Below are positions 43,592 through 52,548 of a DNA stretch of 64,000 nucleotides, one piece after another. The notes beneath the pieces were generated by a model. The model did not search any database, was not told the DNA's origin, and saw only the letters and a program-made list of their open reading frames with translations. Source of the DNA: Galbibacter kalidii (GTDB lineage: Bacteria; Bacteroidota; Bacteroidia; Flavobacteriales; Flavobacteriaceae); contig NZ_JAPFGA010000006.1 of NCBI RefSeq assembly GCF_026241135.1, positions 64,369 to 128,368 on the forward strand, written 5' to 3'. Numbering within the stretch: position 1 is the first letter of the stretch; each line of letters opens with the position of its first letter. The position numbers and the translations under genes are program-made.

Positions 43592-45077
43592 AAGATGTTC
43601 TTGAGGTTATGGAATGAAAAAATACAAAACCAAAGCCCAAGCACAAAATTAAATGGAAAGGGAAGAAGCTGAAATCGTTAAAATGAAAGGCGCTGAACAT
43701 TCCGAATAGAAAATAAAGGAGCAGTATTCCTTCGGGGATAAGACTTTTTGAAATCCCGTTGGAGAGGTACTTGTTGCTTTTCCAAGAATCAGATATGTTT
43801 TTGATATTGAACTTTGGGGTTCTTACAAATCCGCTGCGTTTTCCCAAATGTCCTTGAATAACCGCAACGCTATTGTGCAATGTAAAACCGAGGACAATGG
43901 TGAAAAAAGCGATAAATACCCTGGTGTATGAAAAAATTCCCGTCCAACCTTCATTTTTCAAGTTTTTGTAGGTAAACCAATAGCAGATATACAAAATTAG
44001 GGTGCTGGCGATAAAGATGCCTGTGAAATCGAATATCCATGCCGGAATAAAATCCAATTGTCTGATAAACAACACAGGAACACTTAAAAAAGCAATGAGA
44101 AACGCACATAAGAACATACTACTGTTCAAAAGGTGGATAAAACCGTGGATTTTTGTTTTCAGTGGAAGCTTGTCAGCTTTCAATAGCTTGCTTACGGTTT
44201 TTCTGAAGTTTTCGGCACCCCCTTTATTCCATCTGAATTGTTGTGTTCTCGCAGCACTGATAACTACCGGAAGCTCTGCCGGGGTTTCCACATCTTCCAG
44301 ATATTTGAATTTCCAGTTTTTCAGCTGAGCCCTATAGCTCAGGTCGAGGTCTTCGGTCAGGGTATCCGCTTCCCAATTCCCGGCATCAACGATACATTCT
44401 TTACGCCATATCCCTGCGGTACCGTTAAAATTGATAAAATGTCCTTTGGCATTTCTTCCCACCTGTTCGATAGTAAAATGGGCATCCAAAGCAAAAGCCT
44501 GAATCTCTGTGAGTAACGAGTAATTCCTGTTGAGGTGTCCCCATCGGGTCTGTACAACCCCGATCTCAGGGTCTTTAAAATAGGGAACTGTTTTTTTAAG
44601 CCAGTCTTTTTCCGGGAGGAAATCAGCATCAAAAATAGCGATAAAGTCGCCTTTGGCAGCCTTTAGGCCTTCTTTTAACGCACCCGCTTTAAAGCCTTCA
44701 CGATTATTTCTTCTGATGTGTTTTATATCGAAACCGAGTTGCTGTAATGCTTCGATCTTTTTTATTGTTTTTTCAACGGATTCCTCAGTAGAATCGTCCA
44801 AAACCTGAATTTCCAGTTTTTGCGATGGATATTCCAGTTTTACAATATTGTCGAGCAGTCTTTCAATCACATAATCTTCGTTGTAGACGGGTAGTTGAAC
44901 GGTGATGTTTGGAATTTCCGAAGCATTCAGGGAATTGAATTTAGGAGCCGGCGATTCATTTTTCTTAAAGTGCAGGTAATTAACGAGTAGATTCAGCTGT
45001 GTTAAACTGTAAATCAGAATAAACACCAAAGCAAAGATGTAAATACCGAGGATGCTGTATGAAACGATCTCGATCAT
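43584..45077 (-). CDS. Membrane GT2 glycosyltransferase, cellulose-synthase-like
   Basis: 497 residues. An N-terminal transmembrane helix is followed by a GT-A catalytic domain with QLPVYNEDYVIERLLDNI, LDDSTEE, IFDADFLPEKDW (DxD), LTEDLDLSYRA (TED) and QQFRWNKGGAENF (QxxRW). Four to five C-terminal helices complete it. These are the hallmarks of processive CesA/CsLA-like synthases, so polymer or glycolipid synthesis from a nucleotide sugar at the inner membrane is expected. It overlaps the next upstream gene by 4 bp (ATGA). Confidence 0.9.
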   Translation of the reverse strand: MIEIVSYSILGIYIFALVFILIYSLTQLNLLVNYLHFKKNESPAPKFNSLNASEIPNITVQLPVYNEDYVIERLLDNIVKLEYPSQKLEIQVLDDSTEESVEKTIKKIEALQQLGFDIKHIRRNNREGFKAGALKEGLKAAKGDFIAIFDADFLPEKDWLKKTVPYFKDPEIGVVQTRWGHLNRNYSLLTEIQAFALDAHFTIEQVGRNAKGHFINFNGTAGIWRKECIVDAGNWEADTLTEDLDLSYRAQLKNWKFKYLEDVETPAELPVVISAARTQQFRWNKGGAENFRKTVSKLLKADKLPLKTKIHGFIHLLNSSMFLCAFLIAFLSVPVLFIRQLDFIPAWIFDFTGIFIASTLILYICYWFTYKNLKNEGWTGIFSYTRVFIAFFTIVLGFTLHNSVAVIQGHLGKRSGFVRTPKFNIKNISDSWKSNKYLSNGISKSLIPEGILLLYFLFGMFSAFHFNDFSFFPFHLILCLGFGFVFFHSITSRTSYA

Positions 45078-45763
45078 TTGAAACTATATTTAAAAATCCA
45101 ACCCAATATTTTGATTCCTGCCATAATGGTTCCTTTTACGGTTCCTGAAACTTTTGAAACACCTATTCTGTTTCTGTATTTTACGGGCACTTCCACATAT
45201 TTCAACCCTTTTTTGATGGCTTTTAATTGCATTTCTACCGTCCATCCATAGGTTTCGTCTTCCATTTCCAAGCTTAAAAGCTTTTTGTATTTGATCGCCC
45301 TGAAGGGTCCAAGGTCGGTAAAATTTGCTTTAAAGAAAAGCCGCATCAATGTGGTGGCCAACCAATTCCCGAAAACTTGCTGTGGTGTCATCGAATTTTT
45401 AGCCCTCAAAACTTTTGTCCTAGCTCCGATAACCAGATCGACATCATCTTCAAGAATAGGAGCTACCAATTTGGGGAGCTCCTCCGGATAATCGGAATAA
45501 TCACCATCCAAAAAAACAACAACTTCAGGCCTCTTGTCTTGGTCGGCTATATATTCCATTCCTTTCAGGCAGGCATAGCCATATCCTTTTCTGTGTTCGT
45601 TTAAAACCGTTGCTCCGGCTTGTTTTGCCACTTTTTCAGTCTTATCCGTCGAACGGTTGTTGACGACAATCACCTCATCGACCATTTCCGGAATATCACG
45701 AATTACAGAAGTAATGGAAGCCTCTTCGTTATAAGCCGGAATGATTACTTTGATGCTTGTCAT
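45074..45763 (-). CDS. GT2 glycosyltransferase, polyprenyl-phosphate mannose synthase-like
   Basis: 229 residues. The catalytic domain reads VIIPAYNEEASITSVIRDIPEMVDEVIVVNNRSTDKTE, with a DGD metal site in FLDGDYSDYPEEL and the later GYGWTVEMQLKAIKKGLKYVEVPVKYRNRIGVSKVSG. This resembles dolichyl/polyprenyl-phosphate mannose or glucose synthases, without a long membrane extension. It could make the lipid-linked donor used by the GT-C gene two places downstream. It overlaps both neighbours by 4 bp. Confidence 0.87.
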   Translation of the reverse strand: MTSIKVIIPAYNEEASITSVIRDIPEMVDEVIVVNNRSTDKTEKVAKQAGATVLNEHRKGYGYACLKGMEYIADQDKRPEVVVFLDGDYSDYPEELPKLVAPILEDDVDLVIGARTKVLRAKNSMTPQQVFGNWLATTLMRLFFKANFTDLGPFRAIKYKKLLSLEMEDETYGWTVEMQLKAIKKGLKYVEVPVKYRNRIGVSKVSGTVKGTIMAGIKILGWIFKYSFK

Positions 45764-47361
45764 TTTTCGGTATCAGATGATGAACTCAAGGACAACAAAT
45801 CTACATCATTTCCAAGAAGAACCTCCTTAGTGTTGATGCGTCCTTTTTGCGGGCCGTTTTCAAGTTTTAAGACACCACGCGGACAAACAGCAGAGCAGAT
45901 ACCACAACCTACACAAGAAGCCCTCACGATATTTTCTCCTCTTTGGGCGTAGGCTCTTACATCAATTCCCATTTCGCAATAGGTAGAACAATTTCCGCAG
46001 GAAATACATTGTCCGCCATTGGTCGTGATCCTGAATTTTGAAAAAAGGCGTTGTTGTAACCCTAAAATAGCAGCCATGGGACAACCAAAACGACACCACA
46101 CCCTGCTACCGAAAATGGGATAGAATCCGGTACCGACAACTCCCGCAAAAATTGAACCGATCAAAAAGGCATAAGTACTTCGCAACGTTTCCGGACCGAA
46201 GATGAAAATATTGTTTCCGCTGAAGTAATGAATACTGATAAGCCCAAGAATGATTGCCGTAAAACCAATAGCACCATAACGGGCATCTTTTTCCAGTTCG
46301 TGACGTTTAAAGATCCATATAACGGCAAACAATAGCCCGATCAATACAGCAACACCAATCAAAAAGGTGTCTTTGTTCAGCCAGTATTTATCAGCGTCAT
46401 AACTTAAATAACTGTGGACAACGGCTGTGGTCATCAAGACAGAAAATACGAGGACAATGTGTACCATCCAGCGTTCCAATTTCCAAGCGGATAATCTTTT
46501 ATCTGATAAATGCCTGAAAGGATCTCCTGCGGTTTCGGCTAGGCCTCCGCAGCCACAAACCCAAGAGCAGTACCACCGCTTTCCGTATTTATAGGTCAGT
46601 ATTGGGGTGATAATCAAGATAGAAGCGACACCAAAAATCAAAAGTGCTATGCCAATATTTCCTGAGCTTATAAAATCGTCAACGCGGTATTGGTCAAAAT
46701 TGTAATAGTTGAGCGGCCAAATGTTTTTTAGGTCGTAATAAGGAAGTGAAAACGAATCGGAGTTCATGCGCGCCATCAATTCAGGAATGATAAAGGCGAA
46801 TGACAATTGAAAGAACATCACACTGAATGTCCGCAACACTTCATAACGGTTGTTTCTGTATTTCCAGAGGAATTTAATACCAAAAGCAAGAATGGCCACC
46901 GTGTAGAGCGTTCCATAAACAAACCACTGACTGGCTGGGTTACCGTTTAGAAACCGACTCAGAGGATCGAATAAAGCGACGAGTCCAGTGTTTTTATCAG
47001 TATTGAGTCCGAGATATTGCGGATAAAAATAGAGAACGATATAAAATCCGGTAATCGCAATTCCCGTTATCCAAGCAATAAGGCCTTTGGAAGTCATGGG
47101 TTTTAGCCAAACCCCGTCGTTTTTAATCCCAGCGGGTTGTGAAGTGTATAAACCATAAGAAAAAAGAGATATTCCAAGGGTGATCGAAATTAAAGAAACC
47201 GTAAGCCAAAGCGTTTTGTTGGGGAAATTAACATTGAAAATTGCCAACAAAAGAATACCAAGTCCAAACATCCCGACAAGAACCCCGATTTTTTGCCAAG
47301 TAGACAAAGCCACAGGAGGTTCTCCGGATAATGACATATTGTGTTGTATGGAAGTATTCAT
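45760..47361 (-). CDS. Membrane 4Fe-4S ferredoxin-type protein (NapH/CcoG-like)
   Basis: 533 residues with about ten transmembrane helices. The cysteine motifs are CSWVCGCGGLAE, CRFGCPMA, and two C-terminal ferredoxin clusters near residues 450-490: CISCGNCSTYCEMGID and CVGCGICSAVCPRG. This layout is that of membrane polyferredoxins that pass electrons to or from the quinone pool. The gene lies 6 bp after an FAD oxidoreductase and overlaps a glycosyltransferase start, so it sits in the middle of a coupled operon. The electron acceptor is unknown. Confidence 0.88.
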   Translation of the reverse strand: MNTSIQHNMSLSGEPPVALSTWQKIGVLVGMFGLGILLLAIFNVNFPNKTLWLTVSLISITLGISLFSYGLYTSQPAGIKNDGVWLKPMTSKGLIAWITGIAITGFYIVLYFYPQYLGLNTDKNTGLVALFDPLSRFLNGNPASQWFVYGTLYTVAILAFGIKFLWKYRNNRYEVLRTFSVMFFQLSFAFIIPELMARMNSDSFSLPYYDLKNIWPLNYYNFDQYRVDDFISSGNIGIALLIFGVASILIITPILTYKYGKRWYCSWVCGCGGLAETAGDPFRHLSDKRLSAWKLERWMVHIVLVFSVLMTTAVVHSYLSYDADKYWLNKDTFLIGVAVLIGLLFAVIWIFKRHELEKDARYGAIGFTAIILGLISIHYFSGNNIFIFGPETLRSTYAFLIGSIFAGVVGTGFYPIFGSRVWCRFGCPMAAILGLQQRLFSKFRITTNGGQCISCGNCSTYCEMGIDVRAYAQRGENIVRASCVGCGICSAVCPRGVLKLENGPQKGRINTKEVLLGNDVDLLSLSSSSDTEK

Positions 47362-47367
47362 AGGATT

Positions 47368-48663
47368 TTATACAGTTTGTAAGGGTTGTTTATATGAATT
47401 CTTTATCGCCTTATGATGTTGCTTATAAAACTCAGGATCAAAATTGGCCTGATGGAAATTTTCAATAACAAAATCGATGCTTTTTTCTTCGGATAACCAA
47501 CGGTCGATAACCTCATGACATATACGGATACCAAGACTATTGATGCCCAAAATGGCCCTGGAGTTTTTATGATAAGCTATCCGAATACATTTTTCTTCTG
47601 TGGAGTGTTCCCAGTAAAAATGCAGTTCATCATCTTTAGGTTTTGGCCACACCCAACCGTAGGTTTGGTATTCAATATCAAAGAATTTAGCAGAATTGAA
47701 CCAATGCCCGGGTTGATAAGCCATTTTATTTCCGCAGAGGGTCTGTGCCACAGTTTCGCCCATCATCCGTCCGGTGTACCATACCGCTTCCACGGGTCTT
47801 CTCAAACCGGTGGGCTCTGTTTGTTCAGCACAATCGCCTATGGCATAAATCCCCGGAATGTTGGTTTCCAGATATCGGTTTACTTTTACGCCTTTCCCCA
47901 ATTCGATTCCTGAATTTTTTAAAAAATCGATATTTGGAGAAACACCGGCGGTAAGTCCGACAAAATCACAAGGAATTTCTTCATCTTCGGAAGTGATTAC
48001 AGCTCTGGCTCTTCCGTTTTCATCAGCTTTGATTTCCTTCAATTCGGTGGAGAGTCTCAAATCCACATGATGTTTTCTGATGTGTTTATTGATGGTTTCT
48101 GATTCGTCATCAGGTAAGACATTATTCCAAAACGAATCTTCCCTCACCAAAAAAGTAACAGGAATGTCCCTCGTACGAAGCATTTCTGCCAGTTCAATAC
48201 CGATAAGTCCGCCACCGACAATAATAGCTCTTTTGCAAAGCTTGTTGTTGGGCGCATTGGTTTCCAGCAGTTCCAGATCTTGTTTTGAGTACAATCCCTG
48301 TACCCTTTCCAGATCCTGTCCGGGCCATCCAAATTTATTGGGTTTAGAACCTGAGGCAATAATGAGTTCGTCATAATTCAATGTAGAATGATCACTAAAA
48401 ACGAGTTTATTTTCTTTGGGAACCACTTTAGAAACATAACCTTTTTTGAGTTCGATCCGGTTCTTTTCCCAAAACCAATTTTCATAAGGTTGTGTGTGTT
48501 CAAACTTCTGATGTCCCATATAGACATACATCAGTGCCGTTCTGGAAAAAAAGTATTCCGATTCGGCGGAGATTACAGTGATCTTATGATCGCTCCATTT
48601 CCGAATATGCCTGGCAGCTGTGATGCCGGAAATTCCGTTCCCTATAATCGCAATGTGTTTCAT
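47368..48663 (-). CDS. NAD(P)/FAD-dependent pyridine-nucleotide-disulfide-type oxidoreductase
   Basis: 431 residues from the ATG at 48663; the track start is a TTG six codons earlier. The FAD fold reads MKHIAIIGNGISGITAARHIRK, the NAD(P) fold IIVGGGLIGIELAEMLR, and the second FAD contact GIYAIGDCAEQ. There is no redox-active CxxxxC, so it is a ferredoxin- or NADH-oxidase-like member rather than a disulfide reductase. It heads the five-gene operon and probably passes electrons to the adjacent Fe-S membrane protein. Confidence 0.9.
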   Translation of the reverse strand: MKHIAIIGNGISGITAARHIRKWSDHKITVISAESEYFFSRTALMYVYMGHQKFEHTQPYENWFWEKNRIELKKGYVSKVVPKENKLVFSDHSTLNYDELIIASGSKPNKFGWPGQDLERVQGLYSKQDLELLETNAPNNKLCKRAIIVGGGLIGIELAEMLRTRDIPVTFLVREDSFWNNVLPDDESETINKHIRKHHVDLRLSTELKEIKADENGRARAVITSEDEEIPCDFVGLTAGVSPNIDFLKNSGIELGKGVKVNRYLETNIPGIYAIGDCAEQTEPTGLRRPVEAVWYTGRMMGETVAQTLCGNKMAYQPGHWFNSAKFFDIEYQTYGWVWPKPKDDELHFYWEHSTEEKCIRIAYHKNSRAILGINSLGIRICHEVIDRWLSEEKSIDFVIENFHQANFDPEFYKQHHKAIKNSYKQPLQTV

Positions 48664-48758
48664 TTTTACCGACTTGAACAATCAACATAAACAAGATAAG
48701 AACTTAATATGGGATAGCCGTTTTATAGCGGATAAAATTATGTGAATTGGTATGGAGG

Positions 48759-48880
48759 ATGTCTAAAAAGACTGTTTTTACACAAATGTCAGTCTGAGCT
48801 TGTCGAAGACGATTTGGTTTTCAACACATTACACTTCGACAAGCTCAGTGTGACAAAGGTTTTTAAGTCTTTTTAGACAT
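48759..48880. repeat. Nested-palindrome (MITE-like) repeat, copy B
   Basis: The outer arms ATGTCTAAAAAGAC/GTCTTTTTAGACAT are perfect over 14 bp. The inner arms GTCAGTCTGAGCTTGTCGAAG/CTTCGACAAGCTCAGTGTGAC differ at one or two positions. The length is 122 bp, and the layout matches copy A at 16325-16459. It lies between clpP and the oxidoreductase gene. Confidence 0.85.
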
Positions 48881-48908
48881 TCTCTCTTTTCATCTACAGG
48901 TCAGAACT

Positions 48909-49451
48909 TTATTTCAAAATACCATCAACAATGCCGTAGTCAATCGATTCATCGGCATTCATCCAATAATCCCTGTTGAAATCTTTCATGATCTTTTCAA
49001 CGGTTTGTCCGCAGTTATCAGCTAAAATTTGTGCACCGATCTCTTTGGTTTTCAAAAGTTCCTGGGCTTGGATTTCTATGTTTGAAGCCTGTCCTTGAGC
49101 ACCGCCACTGGGTTGATGTATCATCACTCTTGCATACGGATATACAAAACGCTTTCCCTTTTCTCCTGCTGAAAGTAGGATGGACCCCATTGAAGCAGCC
49201 AAACCTGTGCAAATAGTAGAAACTGGACTTTTTAGTGATTTCATGGTGTCGTGAATGGCAAAACCAGAAGTGACATAACCACCCGGACTGTTGATAATGA
49301 GCTTTATTTCATCCTTGCCCAATTGATCTAAATACAACAATCGATCTATTACGTGTTTTGCAGATTTATCATCTACCTGCCCCCATAGAAAAACCTTGCG
49401 GTCGTCAAGGAGTGTTTCGTCTATTTTGTCTTGAATTTTTTTACTCGCCAT
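48909..49451 (-). CDS. clpP: ATP-dependent Clp protease proteolytic subunit
   Basis: 180 residues from the ATG at 49451 (MASKKIQDKIDE); the 16 extra residues of the track ORF are not ClpP-like. The catalytic triad is visible: Ser in GLAASMGSILLSAG (near 87), His in RVMIHQPSGG (near 110), Asp in YWMNADESIDYGIVD (near 160). It forms a tetradecameric cytoplasmic chamber with a ClpX/ClpA-type ATPase. No ClpX or trigger factor gene is adjacent, so this may be a second ClpP copy. Confidence 0.95.
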   Translation of the reverse strand: MASKKIQDKIDETLLDDRKVFLWGQVDDKSAKHVIDRLLYLDQLGKDEIKLIINSPGGYVTSGFAIHDTMKSLKSPVSTICTGLAASMGSILLSAGEKGKRFVYPYARVMIHQPSGGAQGQASNIEIQAQELLKTKEIGAQILADNCGQTVEKIMKDFNRDYWMNADESIDYGIVDGILK

Positions 49452-49527
49452 ATATTTGGTGTTTTTATTGTCTTCGAATATAACTATTTTAACCCACATT
49501 CTACATCTTGAAATTTATTGAAAAAAC

Positions 49528-49649
49528 CGTCAGTTCGAGTTTTTTTCTGAAAGAAAAAAGTATCGAGAATCGTTTTTTAAAGTTCAAATTCCTATTCTCG
49601 ATACATTTTTTACTCTGTTATCACTCCGTAAAAATCACTCGAATTGACG
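49528..49649. repeat. Nested-palindrome repeat of a second family
   Basis: The outer arms CGTCAGTTCGAGT/ACTCGAATTGACG match at 12 of 13 positions. The inner arms GTATCGAGAAT/ATTCTCGATAC are perfect. The length is 122 bp, the same as copy B of the other family. It fills the gap between clpP and the sterol desaturase gene; the short plus-strand ORF across it is not credible. Confidence 0.8.
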
Positions 49650-49683
49650 AATTTGAATTCATAATTCATAACAGGTTATTTTT

Positions 49684-50577
49684 TTACTGTGATTCTGTTG
49701 CCTTTCTCTCATTCAAAGGATAAATTTCCTGCTGAAAAAAATGCTTCGGAAATCCTTCGTCCCCCTCAAAACCGAGTTCGATATCCCTCCCGTCGTAGGG
49801 GATATAATTGGTTTTAAACAGATAATCCCAGAGACTTAATGTAATTCCGAAGTTAACCCCGTATCTATTCGGAATCTTTTTGCTGTGGTGCCAAATATGC
49901 ATTTTAGGGTTGTTGAAAATGTATTTGAAGGGTCCGTAATCCCAGCCAATGTTTGCATGGTTTAAGTGTCCGATGGTAATATTGAAAAAATGGACAATAG
50001 CAATGGCTTCAATGTCAAAACCGCCAATAATAGCTATGGGGATGTATAAAATGGATTTATACACCACAGGTTCCATCCAGTGATACCGAAAATGTGCCGC
50101 AAATCCCATCTCTTTTACCGAATGATGGATTTTGTGAAAATTCCATAAAAAAGGCACACGGTGCAACAACATATGCGTAGCCCATTGTACAAAATCGGCA
50201 ATGACAAAAAATATAAGTACGCCGGCCCACCAAGGAAATTGAGAAACATCAAACAACTGAAAATGAGAAACGGATAAACCTACCACACCTAAAATATCAT
50301 TGAAAATAACTTCAGCAAGGTTAGACAAGGCTATGAGCGCTATTAAATTCAGTAAAAAGAAATTGAAAAAAAGATAGAAAGTATCCAGCCAAAAATCTTT
50401 TCTGAAGATCTTCTGGTTTTTCCTCCACGGAAATAATATTTCGAGCATCCAAACAGCAAAAGAAATAATCAGAAGTCCATAAAAGTAGTTCTCCCAGTGA
50501 AATGCAGTGATTTCTGAGATGAGGTAATTAAAATACCCCGAATAGGAATTTTTTATGATCTCTAAATATTTTTCCAT
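49684..50577 (-). CDS. Sterol desaturase/fatty acid hydroxylase-superfamily membrane protein
   Basis: 297 residues with about five transmembrane helices. The di-iron histidine motifs are HMLLH, HKIHH (in WNFHKIHHSVKEMGFAAHFRYHW) and HIWHH. Such enzymes hydroxylate or desaturate lipids, carotenoids or alkylglycerol ethers at the membrane; the substrate cannot be told. It lies between two repeat-filled gaps and reads in the same direction as the arsenosugar genes but is probably separate. Confidence 0.9.
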   Translation of the reverse strand: MEKYLEIIKNSYSGYFNYLISEITAFHWENYFYGLLIISFAVWMLEILFPWRKNQKIFRKDFWLDTFYLFFNFFLLNLIALIALSNLAEVIFNDILGVVGLSVSHFQLFDVSQFPWWAGVLIFFVIADFVQWATHMLLHRVPFLWNFHKIHHSVKEMGFAAHFRYHWMEPVVYKSILYIPIAIIGGFDIEAIAIVHFFNITIGHLNHANIGWDYGPFKYIFNNPKMHIWHHSKKIPNRYGVNFGITLSLWDYLFKTNYIPYDGRDIELGFEGDEGFPKHFFQQEIYPLNERKATESQ

Positions 50578-50586
50578 TACTGAGTG

Positions 50587-50758
50587 TTAAGTACTAAGTA
50601 TAAAGTACAAAGTATTAAGATTTTCCGCAACTGAATTGTGTTTCTTCGATTATGTTATATACATTTTTGTTAGTAATCAAGCGGCTTCATTTGCCATCGC
50701 GCCAGCTGGCTCGTTCGCTAAAACAGTCCACCGGACTGTTTCTTAACGCTCCGCCCTC
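50587..50758. repeat. Repeat-rich gap: AAGTA-type direct repeats and palindromes
   Basis: At 50587-50620, TAAGTACTAAGTATAAAGTA-type units repeat about every 7-10 bp. At 50695-50740, GCCAGCTGGC and AAACAGTCCACCGGACTGTTT are perfect or near-perfect palindromes. The second is placed where an arsM terminator would be. Confidence 0.55.
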
Positions 50759-50767
50759 TAATTTCCT

Positions 50768-51736
50768 TTAACAACATCCTCCACCGTCATAATGCCAGGT
50801 GGACTTTGATATAAAAATATCATTTCTGCCGAGATTTTCAAGTACGGCAGCGGTTTTATCACAGATCGCCAAAGGTTGATTTTGAGGCAGTACATGTCCT
50901 TTTTGATCATCAAAAAAATCATCTTCCCCATAATACAGGGCTGTTTTTCCGGTAAACACACATGGACCATCCTCGGGTATGGGGTCTTTTATCGCCGCTA
51001 CTTCTATCGATTCAATAAAAATCAACTCTTCAGTATCATAATGATTCGGATCCAGAATACGGTATGGTTTTCTCGCTCGGATTTCAATAGTACCAAAGCC
51101 TGCACCAGTAAGCATTTTTACATATTCAGTAATGGGCAAACTTCCGCTAAGGCATAAAGCGCGTAATTTTTCGTCGTTTCTTAAGGCTTCATTCATGGGC
51201 TGCTCACAAGTGGGATCACTCATAATCAGTCGTCCATGGGGTTTAAGCACCCGATACATTTCTGCAATGGCTTTTTTTAGCTCTTCTTTTTTGAAAATAT
51301 TGAACAAGCAATTTTGAGCAGCGACATCTATACTGTTATCAGTTACGGGAAGGTGTAAAGCATCACCTTTTTTTAGATCGACAAATTCGCTTTTAAACCA
51401 ATCGTTTTGTGCTTCAGCCTCTTTAAAGTTTTTTCGGGAAGCTTCCAGCATTTCATCGACCACATCGATGCCAATCACTCCGTTTTTTTGGCGGGAGAAA
51501 TAAGCAAATTGCAACAATTCCATTCCGCCGCCAACACCTACATAAAGGATATTGGGGTTATTGACCAAATCCCTTGCGTGTACGGTGCTTCCACATCCGT
51601 AGTTCATTTCCTGCATGATCTTCGGGATCTTTAAGCCCGGTAATTCCCACACCGGATTGGTGGTACAGCACAAACCAACATTGGGAGTAAGTGCCGCTTC
51701 CTGATAAACATTTATTGTGGTATCTAGATAACTCAT
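50768..51736 (-). CDS. arsM: Arsenite methyltransferase of the arsenosugar cluster
   Basis: 322 residues. The SAM-binding site is ILYVGVGGGMELLQFAYFSRQ, followed by GVIGIDVVDEMLEASRKNF and DVAAQNCLFNIF. Cysteines that could bind As(III) occur in VGLCCTTNPVW, MNYGCGSTVHARDL and the extreme C-terminal GGGCC. It methylates arsenite toward dimethylarsenite. It is the last gene of the cluster and overlaps the phosphorylase gene by 4 bp. The arsenic role is strongly supported by the ArsS-like gene nearby. Confidence 0.9.
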   Translation of the reverse strand: MSYLDTTINVYQEAALTPNVGLCCTTNPVWELPGLKIPKIMQEMNYGCGSTVHARDLVNNPNILYVGVGGGMELLQFAYFSRQKNGVIGIDVVDEMLEASRKNFKEAEAQNDWFKSEFVDLKKGDALHLPVTDNSIDVAAQNCLFNIFKKEELKKAIAEMYRVLKPHGRLIMSDPTCEQPMNEALRNDEKLRALCLSGSLPITEYVKMLTGAGFGTIEIRARKPYRILDPNHYDTEELIFIESIEVAAIKDPIPEDGPCVFTGKTALYYGEDDFFDDQKGHVLPQNQPLAICDKTAAVLENLGRNDIFISKSTWHYDGGGCC

Positions 51737-52548
51737 AATTCTTTGATCAATTCTTTAAATAAAGCGATCATTTTAGGTTCTGTTTCGCCTGCTACACGGA
51801 TAATATCATCAAGATTCACAGGTTTTAGATTGTCCGGGTTGCCTTCATCAGTAATAACAGAAATAGCGACAATCGGTAGCCTGAGGTGGTTAGCGACAAT
51901 CACTTCAGGAACAGTGCTCATCCCTACGGCGTCGGCTCCGATAATCTTCAAATAGCGGTATTCGGCTTTGGTTTCCAATTGAGGTCCTACAACGGATACA
52001 TAAACTCCTTTTTTCAACGGAATCTGCTTTTTTTCGGCAATTTCTGTAAGCATACGGCGCATTTCCGGATTGTATGGTTCACTCATATCTACAAATCGGT
52101 CACCAAATTGTGCTACGTCTTTAAAAGCTAGGGGAGAACCGCCTTGCAGGTTGATATGGTCTTCGATAAGCATAAGATCCCCTTTTTTGAGGTCGAGATT
52201 GATAGACCCCGCCGCATTGGAAATCAATAGTTTTTTGATGCCCAATTCGTGCATAGCCCGTATCGGGTAGGTGATATCTATAAAATCATAACCTTCATAC
52301 AAGTGGAAACGTCCTTGCATCACCACTACTTTTTTTCCTTCAATCTCACCATAAATAAGTTTCCCGCTGTGGAATTCTACCGTGGCCATTGGAAAGAACG
52401 GAATATGGTTGTAGTGCGCTACAATAGGGTTTTCAATTTCTTCTACTAATTTTCCCAAACCTGTTCCTAAAACAATACCGATCTCGGGCTTGTCAAAACC
52501 TTTGCTTTTTAAATACTCGGTGGTTTCTTGCAGTTGTTTTTTGGTCAT
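51733..52548 (-). CDS. Purine nucleoside phosphorylase, arsenosugar cluster type
   Basis: 271 residues, trimeric PNP family: IGIVLGTGLGKLVEEI, QGRFHLYEGYDF, LLISNAAGSINLDLKKGDLM and GADAVGMSTVPEVIVANHLRLPIVAISVITDEG. It removes the purine base with phosphate. In this cluster the likely substrate is the dimethylarsinoyl-adenosine made by ArsS, giving a 5-deoxyribose 1-phosphate derivative; this is inferred from context. It overlaps arsM and the transferase gene by 4 bp each. Confidence 0.9.
   Translation of the reverse strand: MTKKQLQETTEYLKSKGFDKPEIGIVLGTGLGKLVEEIENPIVAHYNHIPFFPMATVEFHSGKLIYGEIEGKKVVVMQGRFHLYEGYDFIDITYPIRAMHELGIKKLLISNAAGSINLDLKKGDLMLIEDHINLQGGSPLAFKDVAQFGDRFVDMSEPYNPEMRRMLTEIAEKKQIPLKKGVYVSVVGPQLETKAEYRYLKIIGADAVGMSTVPEVIVANHLRLPIVAISVITDEGNPDNLKPVNLDDIIRVAGETEPKMIALFKELIKEL

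Noticed and set aside
49508-49723. 71-aa plus-strand ORF between clpP and the sterol desaturase gene
   Set aside because: It is translated from a nested inverted repeat and overlaps the desaturase gene end.
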